A DNA stretch of 64,000 nt from AV40 sp035568175. Lineage in GTDB: Bacteria; Verrucomicrobiota; Verrucomicrobiia; Chthoniobacterales; UBA10450. Below the pieces are notes generated by a model that was given only the letters and a program-made list of their open reading frames with translations, was not told the origin of the DNA and did not search any database. This document shows positions 38,711 to 47,318 of the stretch, piece by piece. The position numbers and the translations under genes were made by a program. The stretch covers positions 62,001-126,000 of the forward strand of contig DATMON010000015.1 of assembly GCA_035568175.1 (NCBI GenBank), read 5' to 3'. The stretch's first letter is position 1, and each line of letters starts with the position of its first letter.

Positions 38711-39685
38711 TCATTTGCGCGCTGATGGCGCGGGGGAGCGGTGCTGCTGGTAAGCGGTGATAATGGAACGAACCAGCTCATGGCGTACCACGTCGCGCTC
38801 GTTGAAATAAACAATCGAGATTCCGGGAATGTTTTTCAGCGCCTGGAGCGCTTCCACCACACCGGAGCGTTTGTTCGCCGGCAAATCGATCTGGGTCACG
38901 TCGCCGGTAATGACGCATTTCGAACGCGGACCGATACGCGTGAGCAACATGAACATTTGCTCGGTCGTCGTGTTTTGCGCTTCATCGAGAATCACGAACG
39001 CGTTGTTCAAGGTGCGGCCGCGCATGTAAGCGAGTGGCGCAACTTCGATCGTCTGCCGCGCGATCGAGCGCTCGATCTCTTCCGGCTCGAGCATATCGCG
39101 GAGCGCGTCATAGAGCGGGCGCAGGTAGGGCGCGATCTTCTGTTCGAGCTCGCCCGGTAAAAAGCCGAGCGCCTCCCCGGCTTCCACCGCGGGTCGAGTC
39201 AGAATGATTCGACTGACCTGGTCCTTTTTCAGCGCGGACACCGCCATCGCGACAGCGAGATAAGTTTTACCGGTACCGGCTGGTCCGATTCCGAAAACGA
39301 TGTCGTGCTTGTCGATCGCCTCGACGTAATTCCGCTGCCCGGCGGAGCGCGCGACGATTGGCGGCTTCCGCGGCGAAGTCGTGATCTTCCTCGAAACGGC
39401 ATCGGTGAGATTGTCGTCGCGGGATTCGCTCACCGAATTGAGCGCGTATTGAAATTCGTGCTTCTGGATCGGCACGCCATTCTTTTGCGCCTCTTCCAAT
39501 TGATTGAAAACGCGCTGGGCTTTGTCGATCTTTTCCGGCTCGCCCTCGAGTTTCACCCAGCCTTCGCGGGTTGTGACTTTCACGCCGAGCGAATCTTCCA
39601 TGCTTTTCAAAAGTTTAAGATCGTTCGCGTAAAGCGATTGCAGCAGGCGTGCGTTCTCGAAGTGCAGCGTGCGCGTTTCGCTCAT
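38711..39685 (-). CDS. PhoH-family ATPase
   Basis: A 324-residue protein: an N-terminal KH-like small domain (about 1-95, LLKSMEDSLGVKVTTREGWVKLEG) and a PhoH-type RecA-fold ATPase with GPAGTGKTYLAVAMAV, ILTRPAVEAGEALGFLPG, AFVILDEAQNTTTEQM and CVITGDVTQIDLP. Family members are predicted RNA-processing ATPases. It sits directly upstream of the HD phosphodiesterase gene on the same strand (36 bp gap); ybeY, often the third member, is not seen. The ATG at 39685 is used in preference to an adjacent TTG. Confidence 0.93.
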   Translation of the reverse strand: MSETRTLHFENARLLQSLYANDLKLLKSMEDSLGVKVTTREGWVKLEGEPEKIDKAQRVFNQLEEAQKNGVPIQKHEFQYALNSVSESRDDNLTDAVSRKITTSPRKPPIVARSAGQRNYVEAIDKHDIVFGIGPAGTGKTYLAVAMAVSALKKDQVSRIILTRPAVEAGEALGFLPGELEQKIAPYLRPLYDALRDMLEPEEIERSIARQTIEVAPLAYMRGRTLNNAFVILDEAQNTTTEQMFMLLTRIGPRSKCVITGDVTQIDLPANKRSGVVEALQALKNIPGISIVYFNERDVVRHELVRSIITAYQQHRSPAPSARK

Positions 39686-39721
39686 CAAAGATCGACAACT
39701 TCTAAGATCGACAGGTGTCGA

Positions 39722-40171
39722 TCAACGGAAGCCATAAACCAGCGCCCAATGGGTCCGTTCCTCGGGCGACTCTTCCACCGCGACGATGATGAAATAGCTG
39801 CCGGTCCCTTTCGGGATCACGTGGGCGGCAGCGAAATGGCCTTTTTCCCAACTGTCCGGCTGCTCAGCCAGTTTTCCCTCGGAATCGTAAATGTGGACGG
39901 AGATCTTAGCGCGCTCCACTTCCGTTCCCATCCAGAACCAATATTCGTTGCCTTTGAATAATTGTTGCCGCACGGCCTTTTTCTCCCCGGAGCCGAGATC
40001 GCCGCCCCAATAGTCCTCGCGGACTTGAAAACCTTCTTTGATGTATGGCTCCGCCGCCTGGAGCGCGAACGATTGCGCGTCGTCTACCGTTCCGGCCGCG
40101 CCGCGCGGAAGTGCAAAACAAACCAGAAGACACAGACTTACCTGCAAACTGATTTTGGTGAAGTCGTTCAT
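39722..40171 (-). CDS. Exported protein of unknown function
   Basis: A 149-residue protein with a signal peptide (ISLQVSLCLLVCFALPRGAAG, to about residue 27). The mature part has REDYWGGDLGSGEKKAVRQQLFKGNEYWFWMG, ISVHIYDSEGKLAEQPDSW and GSYFIIVAVEESPEERTHWALVYGFR, a compact beta-rich domain reminiscent of pre-peptidase C-terminal folds. No assignment is made. It follows another exported protein by 10 bp and is probably in the same transcript. Confidence 0.7.
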   Translation of the reverse strand: MNDFTKISLQVSLCLLVCFALPRGAAGTVDDAQSFALQAAEPYIKEGFQVREDYWGGDLGSGEKKAVRQQLFKGNEYWFWMGTEVERAKISVHIYDSEGKLAEQPDSWEKGHFAAAHVIPKGTGSYFIIVAVEESPEERTHWALVYGFR

Positions 40172-40181
40172 TGGAGCGCCC

Positions 40182-40982
40182 TCAATCTCGCGTCACGATC
40201 CCGCTATCCAGCCTGGTGGTAATCTCGTTGATCTTCCGGACCGACTCCGCCGAAATATGGGCCGAACCGACATCGACCAGCGGTCTCACTTCGCCAAGCG
40301 CTTGCTGAATGTCGCGGATGAGCGGGAGATTAAATTCCGGCATGGCTTGAAGTTGTGTTTGAAAGTGGACCAGCAGATCGGGTTGATGAAGCAGCTCGGC
40401 GCCGTCCGGCGAAAAGTGTTTGGTCACGACCGAGGTCAATACCTGAGTGCCGCGCAACCAGCCACCAAGGCTGACCAGCTGCGACAATTTTTCGTCGTGC
40501 ACTTCGTTCATTGCGGCTTGGACACTGCTTTGGGTGCGATCGAGCTCCTGGCGCACACTCTCCCATTTGCGCTTGTCAGCTGCTTCGGTGATCGCCTTCG
40601 CATGAGGCGTGATCGAATTGCCAACGCCAATGCCTTTCGACAAGCTCAAGACGCGTTGCCCGATTTCCTTCACTGCCGGAGCGTCTTCGGCCTGGACCGC
40701 GATGAAGCCGTCGGCGATGACGGTGCCGAGAAGCAGAGCAATCCGTGGTCTCTCGGTGAAGTTGCTGCTTTTCTCGGTGCGCACGAATTCGCGCCAATTC
40801 ACCGAGCCGAGCTTATTGAGCGCGCCGAAGATTTCGTTCGGCAACGGCACGACCACGTTTTCGACTTTTTTCGACATCTGTTTGACGTCGATCCGTTGTG
40901 GCGCCTGCGCGGCGCCTGCGCAGAGCGTTATCCCGAGCAGGGCGATTGCGCTGAGTTTTAGACTTTTAGAAAAGGGTATCAT
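40182..40982 (-). CDS. Exported helical protein of unknown function
   Basis: A 266-residue protein with a signal peptide (SLKLSAIALLGITLCAGAAQA, to about 26) and a mostly helical mature region (VKQMSKKVENVVVPLPNEIFGALNKLG; RKWESVRQELDRTQSSVQAAMNEVHDEKLSQLVSLGGWLRG; LIRDIQQALGEVRPLVD). No family recognised. It is encoded with the following exported protein (10 bp gap), suggesting a joint periplasmic role. Confidence 0.7.
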   Translation of the reverse strand: MIPFSKSLKLSAIALLGITLCAGAAQAPQRIDVKQMSKKVENVVVPLPNEIFGALNKLGSVNWREFVRTEKSSNFTERPRIALLLGTVIADGFIAVQAEDAPAVKEIGQRVLSLSKGIGVGNSITPHAKAITEAADKRKWESVRQELDRTQSSVQAAMNEVHDEKLSQLVSLGGWLRGTQVLTSVVTKHFSPDGAELLHQPDLLVHFQTQLQAMPEFNLPLIRDIQQALGEVRPLVDVGSAHISAESVRKINEITTRLDSGIVTRD

Positions 40983-41136
40983 CGGCAGCTTCGACTGTTG
41001 ATTTCGGCTTAGTATTCAGGATTAATGAGATCATTGTAAGCAGAACTGCCGCCCCACACAAATCCCTGCGCCTAACAATTTTGAGGTCCTCACGCCAGAT
41101 TATTCTCTCCGCTGACCATCGCATCTCGTCCTCTCT

Positions 41137-42144
41137 ATGGACTTAAGAAGGCTCCGCCAAATTCTCGACCGCGCTGCGGGCAAGCGCATCCTCGTCATCG
41201 GCGACCTGATGCTGGACGAATTTGTCTGGGGCAAAGTCGGCCGCATTTCGCCGGAAGCGCCGGTGCCGGTGGTCGAGGTGACGGGCGAAAGTTTCTTTCC
41301 CGGCGGCGCCGCCAACGTCGCCCGTAACCTTCGTGAATTTCTCGATCGCGTTTCGGTCATCGGATTGATCGGCAAAGACCGAAGCGGTCTGCAACTGCGC
41401 CAATTGCTGGCCGAGCGAAAGATCGACATCTCGGATACGATCGAAGACGAGAAATTCCCGACCATCGTTAAAACGCGGATCATTGCCCGCCATCAACAGG
41501 TCGTAAGGGTCGACCGCGAAAAAATCGCCCATCCCTCGACGAGCCAGATCGGAAAAGTCGTGACCGCAGTCCGGAAAAAGTTGGCCAACATCGACGCAAT
41601 CATCTTCGAAGACTACGGCAAGGGCTTTGTCACGCGCGAACTGGTCATGCAAATCGCGCGTGAAGCCCGCGCGGCCAAAAAAATCGTCACGGCTGACCCG
41701 AATCCACACAACCTGATCGACTGGAGCGGAATGACGGCGGTAAAACCAAACCGGGCGGAAGCATTTCGCGCGGCCGGAATTCCAGACCGCAATTCAGAAG
41801 CATCGCCGAAGAAAGATGTCGATCTTGTCCATGCCGGGAAAGCGCTCCTCCAAAAATGGGGTGTGCAATACCTTCTCGTCACTCTCGGCGAGTATGGGGT
41901 GATGTTTTTCGAAAAGGGGAAACGACCGCATCACATCCCGACCAAGGCCCGAGACGTTTTTGATGTGTCCGGCGCGGGCGACACCGCCATCGCGATGTTC
42001 ACGCTCGCGCTCGTGAGCAACGCGACGCCGCTCGAAGCCGCTCAAATCGCCAACCACGCCAGCGCCGTGGTCGTCGGGAAACTGGGCACAGCCACTGTCA
42101 CGCGCGACGAATTGGTTTCGAGTTTCGAACATGACTTCGACTAG
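41137..42144 (+). CDS. Heptose-7-phosphate kinase (HldE N-domain type, PfkB family)
   Basis: A 335-residue ribokinase-fold protein: RILVIGDLMLDEFVWGKVGR, PGGAANVARNLREFL, FEDYGKGFVTRELVM, and the catalytic anion hole DVSGAGDTAIAMFTLAL. It matches the kinase half of HldE (D-glycero-beta-D-manno-heptose-7-phosphate kinase) without the adenylyltransferase half. The gmhB and kdsB genes follow with overlaps (14 bp and 8 bp), which supports a role in lipopolysaccharide inner-core synthesis. Start ATG 41137. Confidence 0.88.
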   Translation: MDLRRLRQILDRAAGKRILVIGDLMLDEFVWGKVGRISPEAPVPVVEVTGESFFPGGAANVARNLREFLDRVSVIGLIGKDRSGLQLRQLLAERKIDISDTIEDEKFPTIVKTRIIARHQQVVRVDREKIAHPSTSQIGKVVTAVRKKLANIDAIIFEDYGKGFVTRELVMQIAREARAAKKIVTADPNPHNLIDWSGMTAVKPNRAEAFRAAGIPDRNSEASPKKDVDLVHAGKALLQKWGVQYLLVTLGEYGVMFFEKGKRPHHIPTKARDVFDVSGAGDTAIAMFTLALVSNATPLEAAQIANHASAVVVGKLGTATVTRDELVSSFEHDFD

Positions 42145-42676
42145 GGCGAAGTCACCCGTCGTCTTCATCGATCGCGACGGCACCATCATGCACGACGCCG
42201 ATTATTGCTCCGATCCGAAACAGGTTCGGATTTTCGACGGCGCCTCGGCGGCGTTGCGTCGTCTGAGGACCGCTGGATATAAAATCATCGTCATCACGAA
42301 CCAAAGCGGTATCGGGCGTGCCTTTTTCACAGAAAAGCAATATCGCGCCGTGGAGGCCGAAGTTTCGCGCCAGCTCGGGGATAATTTGATCGACGCGACC
42401 TATTTTTGCCCCGACCCGCCGGGTCAGCCTTCAAAATGCCGCAAGCCGGCGCCCGGAATGGTTCTTGAGGCCGCACGCGACTACGATGTCGATCTTTCGC
42501 GCTCGTTTCTAATCGGCGACAAGGAGATCGACGCCGAGTGCGCGCATAACGCCGGCGTCCGCGCGATCCGTGTCCGAACCGGCTTCGACAAGGTAACCGA
42601 TGGCAGCTGCGCGGATTGGGTCGCAGAAGATCTAGAGGCTGCCGCCGAAATCATTCTGAAGGCGACCAATGAATAA
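42131..42676 (+). CDS. gmhB: D-glycero-D-manno-heptose 1,7-bisphosphate 7-phosphatase
   Basis: A 181-residue HAD-IIIA phosphatase: nucleophile motif VFIDRDGTIMHDADY, IVITNQSGIGRAFF, FCPDPPGQPSKCRKPAPGM and SFLIGDKEIDAECAHNAGV. The zinc loop of GmhB is normally C-x-H...C-x-C; here the His position is Asp and one Cys is Ser, so zinc binding may be lost. It removes the 7-phosphate of heptose bisphosphate. It overlaps the kinase upstream and kdsB downstream. Confidence 0.88.
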   Translation: MTSTRAKSPVVFIDRDGTIMHDADYCSDPKQVRIFDGASAALRRLRTAGYKIIVITNQSGIGRAFFTEKQYRAVEAEVSRQLGDNLIDATYFCPDPPGQPSKCRKPAPGMVLEAARDYDVDLSRSFLIGDKEIDAECAHNAGVRAIRVRTGFDKVTDGSCADWVAEDLEAAAEIILKATNE

Positions 42677-43421
42677 GGCAGTCGGAATTATTCCAGCGCG
42701 ATGGGCGTCCACGCGTTTCCCGGGAAAACCGCTGCATCTCATTGCCAATAAGCCGCTTCTTCGGCACGTCTGGGAGCGCTGCCGCGGTGCAAAAAAATTG
42801 GATGCCGTCATCATTGCTACGGACGACATGCGGATCGCGAAGGCTGCTTTCGACTGGGGTGCGGAGGTGGCGATGACCTCGCCGAAGCACCAAAGCGGAA
42901 CTGACCGCATTGCCGAGGTCGCCCGCAAAGCCCGACAGTTCGATCTCATTATTAATATCCAAGGCGACGAACCGCTCCTCGAGCCGTCATTGCTCGACCG
43001 CTTCGTGAAAACGCTGCGTTCCAATCGCAAGATCGACATCGTCACCGCCGCGCATCCTTTCGAGAGCACCGCCGAAGCTTCATCGCCGCATCAGGTGAAG
43101 GTGATTGTCGATCTTAATGGCAACGCACTTTACTTTTCGCGTTACGCCATCCCCTTCCCCCGCAACCGCGCCGCGGCGATAAAGTATTTGCGGCACCAAG
43201 GCGTTTACGGTTTTCGCCGCCAGGCGCTCCTTGATTTCGTGAGGTGGAAACCGACGCCGTTGGAGCGCGCGGAATCGCTCGAACAATTGCGCGCTCTCGA
43301 AAATGGTGTAAAGGTTCATGTGCTCGTCACGAAACATGGATCGCTTGGCGTAGACACGCCGGCGGACGCAAAAGCGCTGGAGCAAAAACTGGCTCGCGCG
43401 AAACGAGGAGTGTCTCGATGA
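42669..43421 (+). CDS. kdsB: 3-deoxy-manno-octulosonate cytidylyltransferase
   Basis: A 250-residue protein: IIPARWASTRFPGKPLHLI at the N-terminus, IIATDDMRIAKAAFDWGAEVAMTSPKHQSGTDRIAEVA, INIQGDEPLLEP, and SRYAIPFPRN..IKYLRHQGVYGFRRQALLDF. It activates Kdo as CMP-Kdo for lipopolysaccharide. It overlaps gmhB by 8 bp and pyrG by 4 bp; pyrG makes the CTP it consumes, so the gene order follows the pathway. Confidence 0.96.
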   Translation: MNKAVGIIPARWASTRFPGKPLHLIANKPLLRHVWERCRGAKKLDAVIIATDDMRIAKAAFDWGAEVAMTSPKHQSGTDRIAEVARKARQFDLIINIQGDEPLLEPSLLDRFVKTLRSNRKIDIVTAAHPFESTAEASSPHQVKVIVDLNGNALYFSRYAIPFPRNRAAAIKYLRHQGVYGFRRQALLDFVRWKPTPLERAESLEQLRALENGVKVHVLVTKHGSLGVDTPADAKALEQKLARAKRGVSR

Positions 43422-45094
43422 AATACATTTTCGTGACCGGCGGCGTCGTTAGTTCGTTAGGCAAAGGTCTGGCCGCCGCATCGCTCGGAACGTTACTCGA
43501 AGCGCGTGGACTGCGTGTCGTTCTACAAAAGTTCGATCCCTATCTCAATGTCGATCCCGGGACGATGAATCCGTTTCAGCACGGCGAGGTTTACGTGCTA
43601 AACGACGGCGCCGAGACCGACCTCGATCTCGGACATTATGAGCGCTTCACCAATTGCGTTCTCTCGCGCCACAACAATCTCACCAGCGGTCAGGTCTACG
43701 AGAGCGTCATCTTAAAAGAGCGGCGCGGTGATTATCTCGGCAAGACCGTCCAGGTGATTCCCCACGTGACCGACGAGATCAAAGATCGAATTCGCGAGAT
43801 TTCCGACGAAACGAAATACGACGTCGTAATCACCGAGATCGGTGGCACGACGGGCGACATCGAAGGCCTGCCATTTCTGGAAGCTATCCGCCAATTCATT
43901 CTCGAAGTCGGCGCCCAAAATGTCGTGAACGTGCACGTCACGCTCGTGCCTTACATCAAAGCCGCGGCCGAATTAAAAACAAAGCCGACGCAGCAGAGTG
44001 TCGCGAAGTTGCGCGAGATCGGTCTGCAACCGCAGGTGTTGATTTGCCGGAGCGAGAAATCAATCGACCGCGAGCTGCGCCAGAAGCTGTCGATGTTTTG
44101 CAGCGTGTCCGAAAAAGCGGTGATCGAAGCGCGCGACGTTGAGCACACGATTTATGAAGTTCCGCTGATGCTGCACGCCGAAGGCTTGGACAAACTCGTT
44201 TGCGATTTGTTGCACCTGAAAACGCCGGAGCCGGATCTGACTGGCTGGAAGAAATTCGTCGACTGCGTAATCAGCCCGCAGAAGCGAGTGAAGATCGCGG
44301 TTGTCGGGAAATACATTCATTTACAGGACGCTTACAAAAGCATTTACGAATCGCTCACCCACGCGGCCGCGAGTGAGGATTGCGGGATCGATTTGAAGCT
44401 GGTTGATGCGGAGTCGCTCCAGGACCGCGTCGGGGCACAGTTGAAAGATGTCGCCGGCGTTTTGATTCCAGGCGGATTCGGCGAGCGCGGCGTGGAAGGA
44501 AAGATTAAAGCAGCTCGTTACGCGCGCGAGCATGGGATTCCTTATCTCGGCCTTTGCCTCGGCATGCAGATGGCAACGATCGAATTTGCGAGAAATGTTT
44601 GTGGAATTGAGAAAGCAAACAGCACAGAGTTTGATCCCGACACGCTCGACCCGGTGATCTCATTGCTGGAGGAGCAGCGCGAAAAGATCCACAGCAAAGG
44701 CGGAAGCATGCGCCTCGGGACGTGGCCAACCAAGATTGCGAAAGGAACGCTCGCTGAAAAGATTTACGGACAGTCCGAAGTAATGGAGCGTCACCGGCAT
44801 CGCTACGAGTTCAACATGAAATATCGCGACCGGATGAGCGAAAAAGGCTTCGTCATTTCGGGAACTTCGCCCGACGGAACACTGGCCGAGTTAATTGAGC
44901 TTCGCGATCATCCTTATTTCGTCGGCTGCCAATACCATCCGGAATTTCAAAGCAAACCGAACAAGCCGCATCCGCTCTTCAAAGGTTTCATTCAAGCCTG
45001 CCTCGCGTTCGATCCTAAACGTGAGACGCGCGCTGCAACCGATCCAAAATCGCAGCGCCGAGTCCCTGCCCAGGAACTCGTTCTGCAACGATAA
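43418..45094 (+). CDS. pyrG: CTP synthase
   Basis: A 558-residue two-domain enzyme. The N-terminal synthetase domain has KYIFVTGGVVSSLGKGLAAASLG, QKFDPYLNVDPGTMNPFQHGEV and EIGGTTGDIEGLPFLEA; the C-terminal glutamine amidotransferase has GLCLGMQMA with the nucleophile Cys and QYHPEFQSKP with the His-Glu pair. It makes CTP from UTP and glutamine. The ATG at 43418 overlaps the kdsB TGA; the longer upstream frame is the shadow of kdsB. The last 80 bp overlap the 3' end of the tsaC-like gene on the other strand. Confidence 0.97.
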   Translation: MKYIFVTGGVVSSLGKGLAAASLGTLLEARGLRVVLQKFDPYLNVDPGTMNPFQHGEVYVLNDGAETDLDLGHYERFTNCVLSRHNNLTSGQVYESVILKERRGDYLGKTVQVIPHVTDEIKDRIREISDETKYDVVITEIGGTTGDIEGLPFLEAIRQFILEVGAQNVVNVHVTLVPYIKAAAELKTKPTQQSVAKLREIGLQPQVLICRSEKSIDRELRQKLSMFCSVSEKAVIEARDVEHTIYEVPLMLHAEGLDKLVCDLLHLKTPEPDLTGWKKFVDCVISPQKRVKIAVVGKYIHLQDAYKSIYESLTHAAASEDCGIDLKLVDAESLQDRVGAQLKDVAGVLIPGGFGERGVEGKIKAARYAREHGIPYLGLCLGMQMATIEFARNVCGIEKANSTEFDPDTLDPVISLLEEQREKIHSKGGSMRLGTWPTKIAKGTLAEKIYGQSEVMERHRHRYEFNMKYRDRMSEKGFVISGTSPDGTLAELIELRDHPYFVGCQYHPEFQSKPNKPHPLFKGFIQACLAFDPKRETRAATDPKSQRRVPAQELVLQR

Positions 45095-46004
45095 GATCGA
45101 CATCGAGCGCATCGAGCTCGCGCAAGTAGCGAAACAGATTCGCGGCAGCTTCGCGAAGATCTTGGTGTCCGCTCAAATTCCGAATCGCGACAAAGCGTTT
45201 ATCTTTCTTGATCGAATTCCATGCCAGCAGGGCGCAGCGCTGGTTCGCCTCCTGGGCGAAGGATCTTAAATCATCAACGACGCGCAGCGGGGTTTTGGGC
45301 GCGTAATGCGATGGCATCTGTCCCGGCGCAGAAATTTTGTCCCGCTCTGTCGCGATGCCGACTTGACCGAACGCCGACAATTGTTCCGACGTGACCGGCC
45401 CGCGCCGCAAGATGTCGATCTTTCCGTCGTGAACAGCGACGATCGTGGATTCTATTCCGTGTGTCGCCGGACCAGCGTCAATGATGAGCGGAATGTGTCC
45501 GTCGAGCTCATCCAGAACGTCCTTTGCGGTTGTGGGACTGATGCGGCCAAAGCGATTTGCACTTGGCGCAGCGAGCGGTTTTCCGAATGCACGAACAATT
45601 TCCGTGAAGATCGGGTTCGCGCTGATCCGAATTGCGACGGTGTCCAAACCTGCGGTGACAATCTCCGGAACAATTTCGCGTTTGGGCAAAACCATCGTCA
45701 ACGGTCCAGGCCAGAATTCTTCGGCGAATTGCAAAATCAGTTGGCGATCTTTAGCGGGAAGGTCGGCAATTTTGTCCAACCAATCCTGTTCGGGAAGATG
45801 AACGATGAGCGGATCGAAACGTGGGCGCCCTTTCGCTTCAAAAATTTTGGCGACTGCGATTGGGTCCAGCGCGTCGCCGGCAAGTCCGTAGACCGTCTCG
45901 GTGGGTAGCGCGGCGATTTCGCCTTTGCGCAGCAATTCAACCACGCGTCCAACCGCCGCTACACGATCGTTCGCAGTCGATGTTGAACAGACATGCGTTT
46001 CCAT
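45015..46004 (-). CDS. L-threonylcarbamoyladenylate synthase (Sua5/TsaC, long form)
   Basis: A 329-residue protein. The YrdC domain (about 15-205) has GEIAALPTETVYGLAGDA, KIFEAKGRPRFDPLIVHL and PLAAPSANRFGRISPTTA; a linker with PGQMPSHYAPKTPLRVV leads to the C-terminal Sua5 domain (about 245-325) ending GQGLGAAILDRLQRAS. It makes threonylcarbamoyl-AMP for the t6A modification of tRNA. Its last 27 codons are antisense to the end of pyrG. The conserved AI.DRL.RA ending shows the overlap is real and not an over-extended reading. Confidence 0.93.
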   Translation of the reverse strand: METHVCSTSTANDRVAAVGRVVELLRKGEIAALPTETVYGLAGDALDPIAVAKIFEAKGRPRFDPLIVHLPEQDWLDKIADLPAKDRQLILQFAEEFWPGPLTMVLPKREIVPEIVTAGLDTVAIRISANPIFTEIVRAFGKPLAAPSANRFGRISPTTAKDVLDELDGHIPLIIDAGPATHGIESTIVAVHDGKIDILRRGPVTSEQLSAFGQVGIATERDKISAPGQMPSHYAPKTPLRVVDDLRSFAQEANQRCALLAWNSIKKDKRFVAIRNLSGHQDLREAAANLFRYLRELDALDVDLIVAERVPGQGLGAAILDRLQRASHV

Positions 46005-46011
46005 GTGCGCA

Positions 46012-46121
46012 TGTCATTCCGAGCGAAGCGAGGAATCTCTCACAAGCTTATTTGATCACACTATCTACCTAGCGTGACGCCTACTGTATGGGTGAGATCC
46101 TTCGCTCCGCTCAGGATGACA
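46012..46121. repeat. Palindromic element with TGTCATTCCGAGCGAAGCGA-type ends
   Basis: The left end TGTCATTCCGAGCGAAGCGA plus GGAATCTC and the reverse complement of the right end (TGTCATCCTGAGCGGAGCGA plus AGGATCTC) agree at most positions, making 28-bp imperfect inverted repeats. A partial copy lies at 36914-36945. It fills the gap between the tsaC-like gene and purE. Confidence 0.75.
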
Positions 46122-46125
46122 GAGC

Positions 46126-46617
46126 TCACTTCGGCAGTTTCGCCGAGAGAACGCTCTCGGATTGCTTCTTGCGAAAGGCTTCCAATTTGTCGCGCAACTT
46201 CTTGTCGGTCGTGGCAATAATCGCAACCGCGAGTAGGGCCGCATTTTTTGCTCCGGCGTCGCCGATTGCGAGTGTTCCGACTGGAATTCCGCCGGGCATT
46301 TGCGCGGTCGACAAAAGTGAATCGAGCCCCTGGAGCTTGGACTGCATCGGAACGCCAAGCACCGGCACAATGGTATGCGCGGCGATGACGCCGGCCAGGT
46401 GCGCAGCGCCGCCGGCGCCGGCAATGATGACGCGCAGTCCGCGGTCGGCCGCTTTGCGTGCGAAATCTGTCGTTTGGTCCGGTGTGCGATGAGCAGAGAG
46501 CACATGCGCTTCGTTAGGCACACCGAGCTCGTCGAGCGTTTCAACCGCGTGACGCATCGTGTCCCAATCCGATTTACTCCCCATCAAAACGGCGACCAGA
46601 GATTTCGGCTGCGGCAT
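46126..46617 (-). CDS. purE: N5-carboxyaminoimidazole ribonucleotide mutase
   Basis: A 163-residue class I PurE: VAVLMGSKSDWDTM, HVLSAHRTPDQTTDFA, VIIAGAGGAAHLAGVIAAHT and VPMQSKLQGLDSLLSTAQMP with the substrate loops intact. It converts N5-CAIR to CAIR in purine synthesis. The usual partner purK is not in view. The ATG at 46617 is preferred to an in-frame upstream TTG. Confidence 0.96.
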   Translation of the reverse strand: MPQPKSLVAVLMGSKSDWDTMRHAVETLDELGVPNEAHVLSAHRTPDQTTDFARKAADRGLRVIIAGAGGAAHLAGVIAAHTIVPVLGVPMQSKLQGLDSLLSTAQMPGGIPVGTLAIGDAGAKNAALLAVAIIATTDKKLRDKLEAFRKKQSESVLSAKLPK

Positions 46618-46662
46618 AGGAGAGTTTGGTCGGGCATTGTTTCGCCGCAACTTTTTTCCGCA

Positions 46663-46769
46663 TTAACACCGCGCTTTAGCGCAGTCTCAGAGATCTGTCA
46701 GAAAGACAAAGCCGTTTAAACGGCTTGCTTCTGACGAGGCTAGATCACCTGGCTGAAGCCGGGTGTTAA
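46663..46769. repeat. TTAACACC-type palindromic element, copy 2
   Basis: It begins TTAACACCGCGCTTTAGCGC and ends GGCTGAAGCCGGGTGTTAA, with a central hairpin AAGCCGTTTAAACGGCTT. The plan matches copy 1 at 2171-2312. It lies between purE and aroK, ending 15 bp before the aroK start. Confidence 0.75.
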
Positions 46770-46784
46770 TGAGATATTGCGGAC

Positions 46785-47318
46785 GTGAACGCGGCCAAAT
46801 CGGTTGTACTCATCGGAATGATGGGGGCTGGAAAATCTTCGGTCGGACGTTGTCTGCAGCGACAGAGCGGGCTCGCCCGTTTGGATACGGACGAAATGTT
46901 GGCGGCCGAATTTGGAATGTCGATCGCACAGATTTTTGAAAAGCACGGCGAAGAGAAATTCCGCGACGCAGAAACCGACCTGCTACGCAAACTGGCGCCG
47001 GACCGACCGGCGATCATCGTGACCGGCGGCGGGATTGTGTTGCGCCACCAGAATGTCGATCTTCTGAAAAGTGTTGGCACTGTCATTTGGCTGGCCGCCG
47101 ATGAGGCCACCTTGTTCGAGCGCGCGGCGCGACGCGACCATCGGCCGCTGCTTCAAAAGGAAAATCCGCGCGCAATCTTTTCAAAATTATTCGGGGAGCG
47201 AGAGCCGGTTTACGCCGCGGCGGCAGATATCCGCATCGATACTTCTCGACTGAGTCACGATGAGGTCGCGGAAACAATTTTGAGCAAGATGGAGGAATTC
47301 AGCTCCTTCCGACAATGA
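46785..47318 (+). CDS. aroK: Shikimate kinase
   Basis: A 177-residue P-loop kinase: VVLIGMMGAGKSSVGRCL, shikimate-binding LDTDEMLAAEFGMSI and EEKFRDAETDLL, VTGGGIVLR, and the lid region FERAARRDHRPLL. It phosphorylates shikimate in aromatic amino acid synthesis. It starts at GTG 46785. The TGA overlaps the ATG of queG (ATGA). Confidence 0.95.
   Translation: MNAAKSVVLIGMMGAGKSSVGRCLQRQSGLARLDTDEMLAAEFGMSIAQIFEKHGEEKFRDAETDLLRKLAPDRPAIIVTGGGIVLRHQNVDLLKSVGTVIWLAADEATLFERAARRDHRPLLQKENPRAIFSKLFGEREPVYAAAADIRIDTSRLSHDEVAETILSKMEEFSSFRQ

Noticed and set aside
43244..43417. 58-codon N-terminal extension of pyrG
   Set aside because: It is an out-of-frame reading of the kdsB 3' end; the family start is the ATG at 43418.
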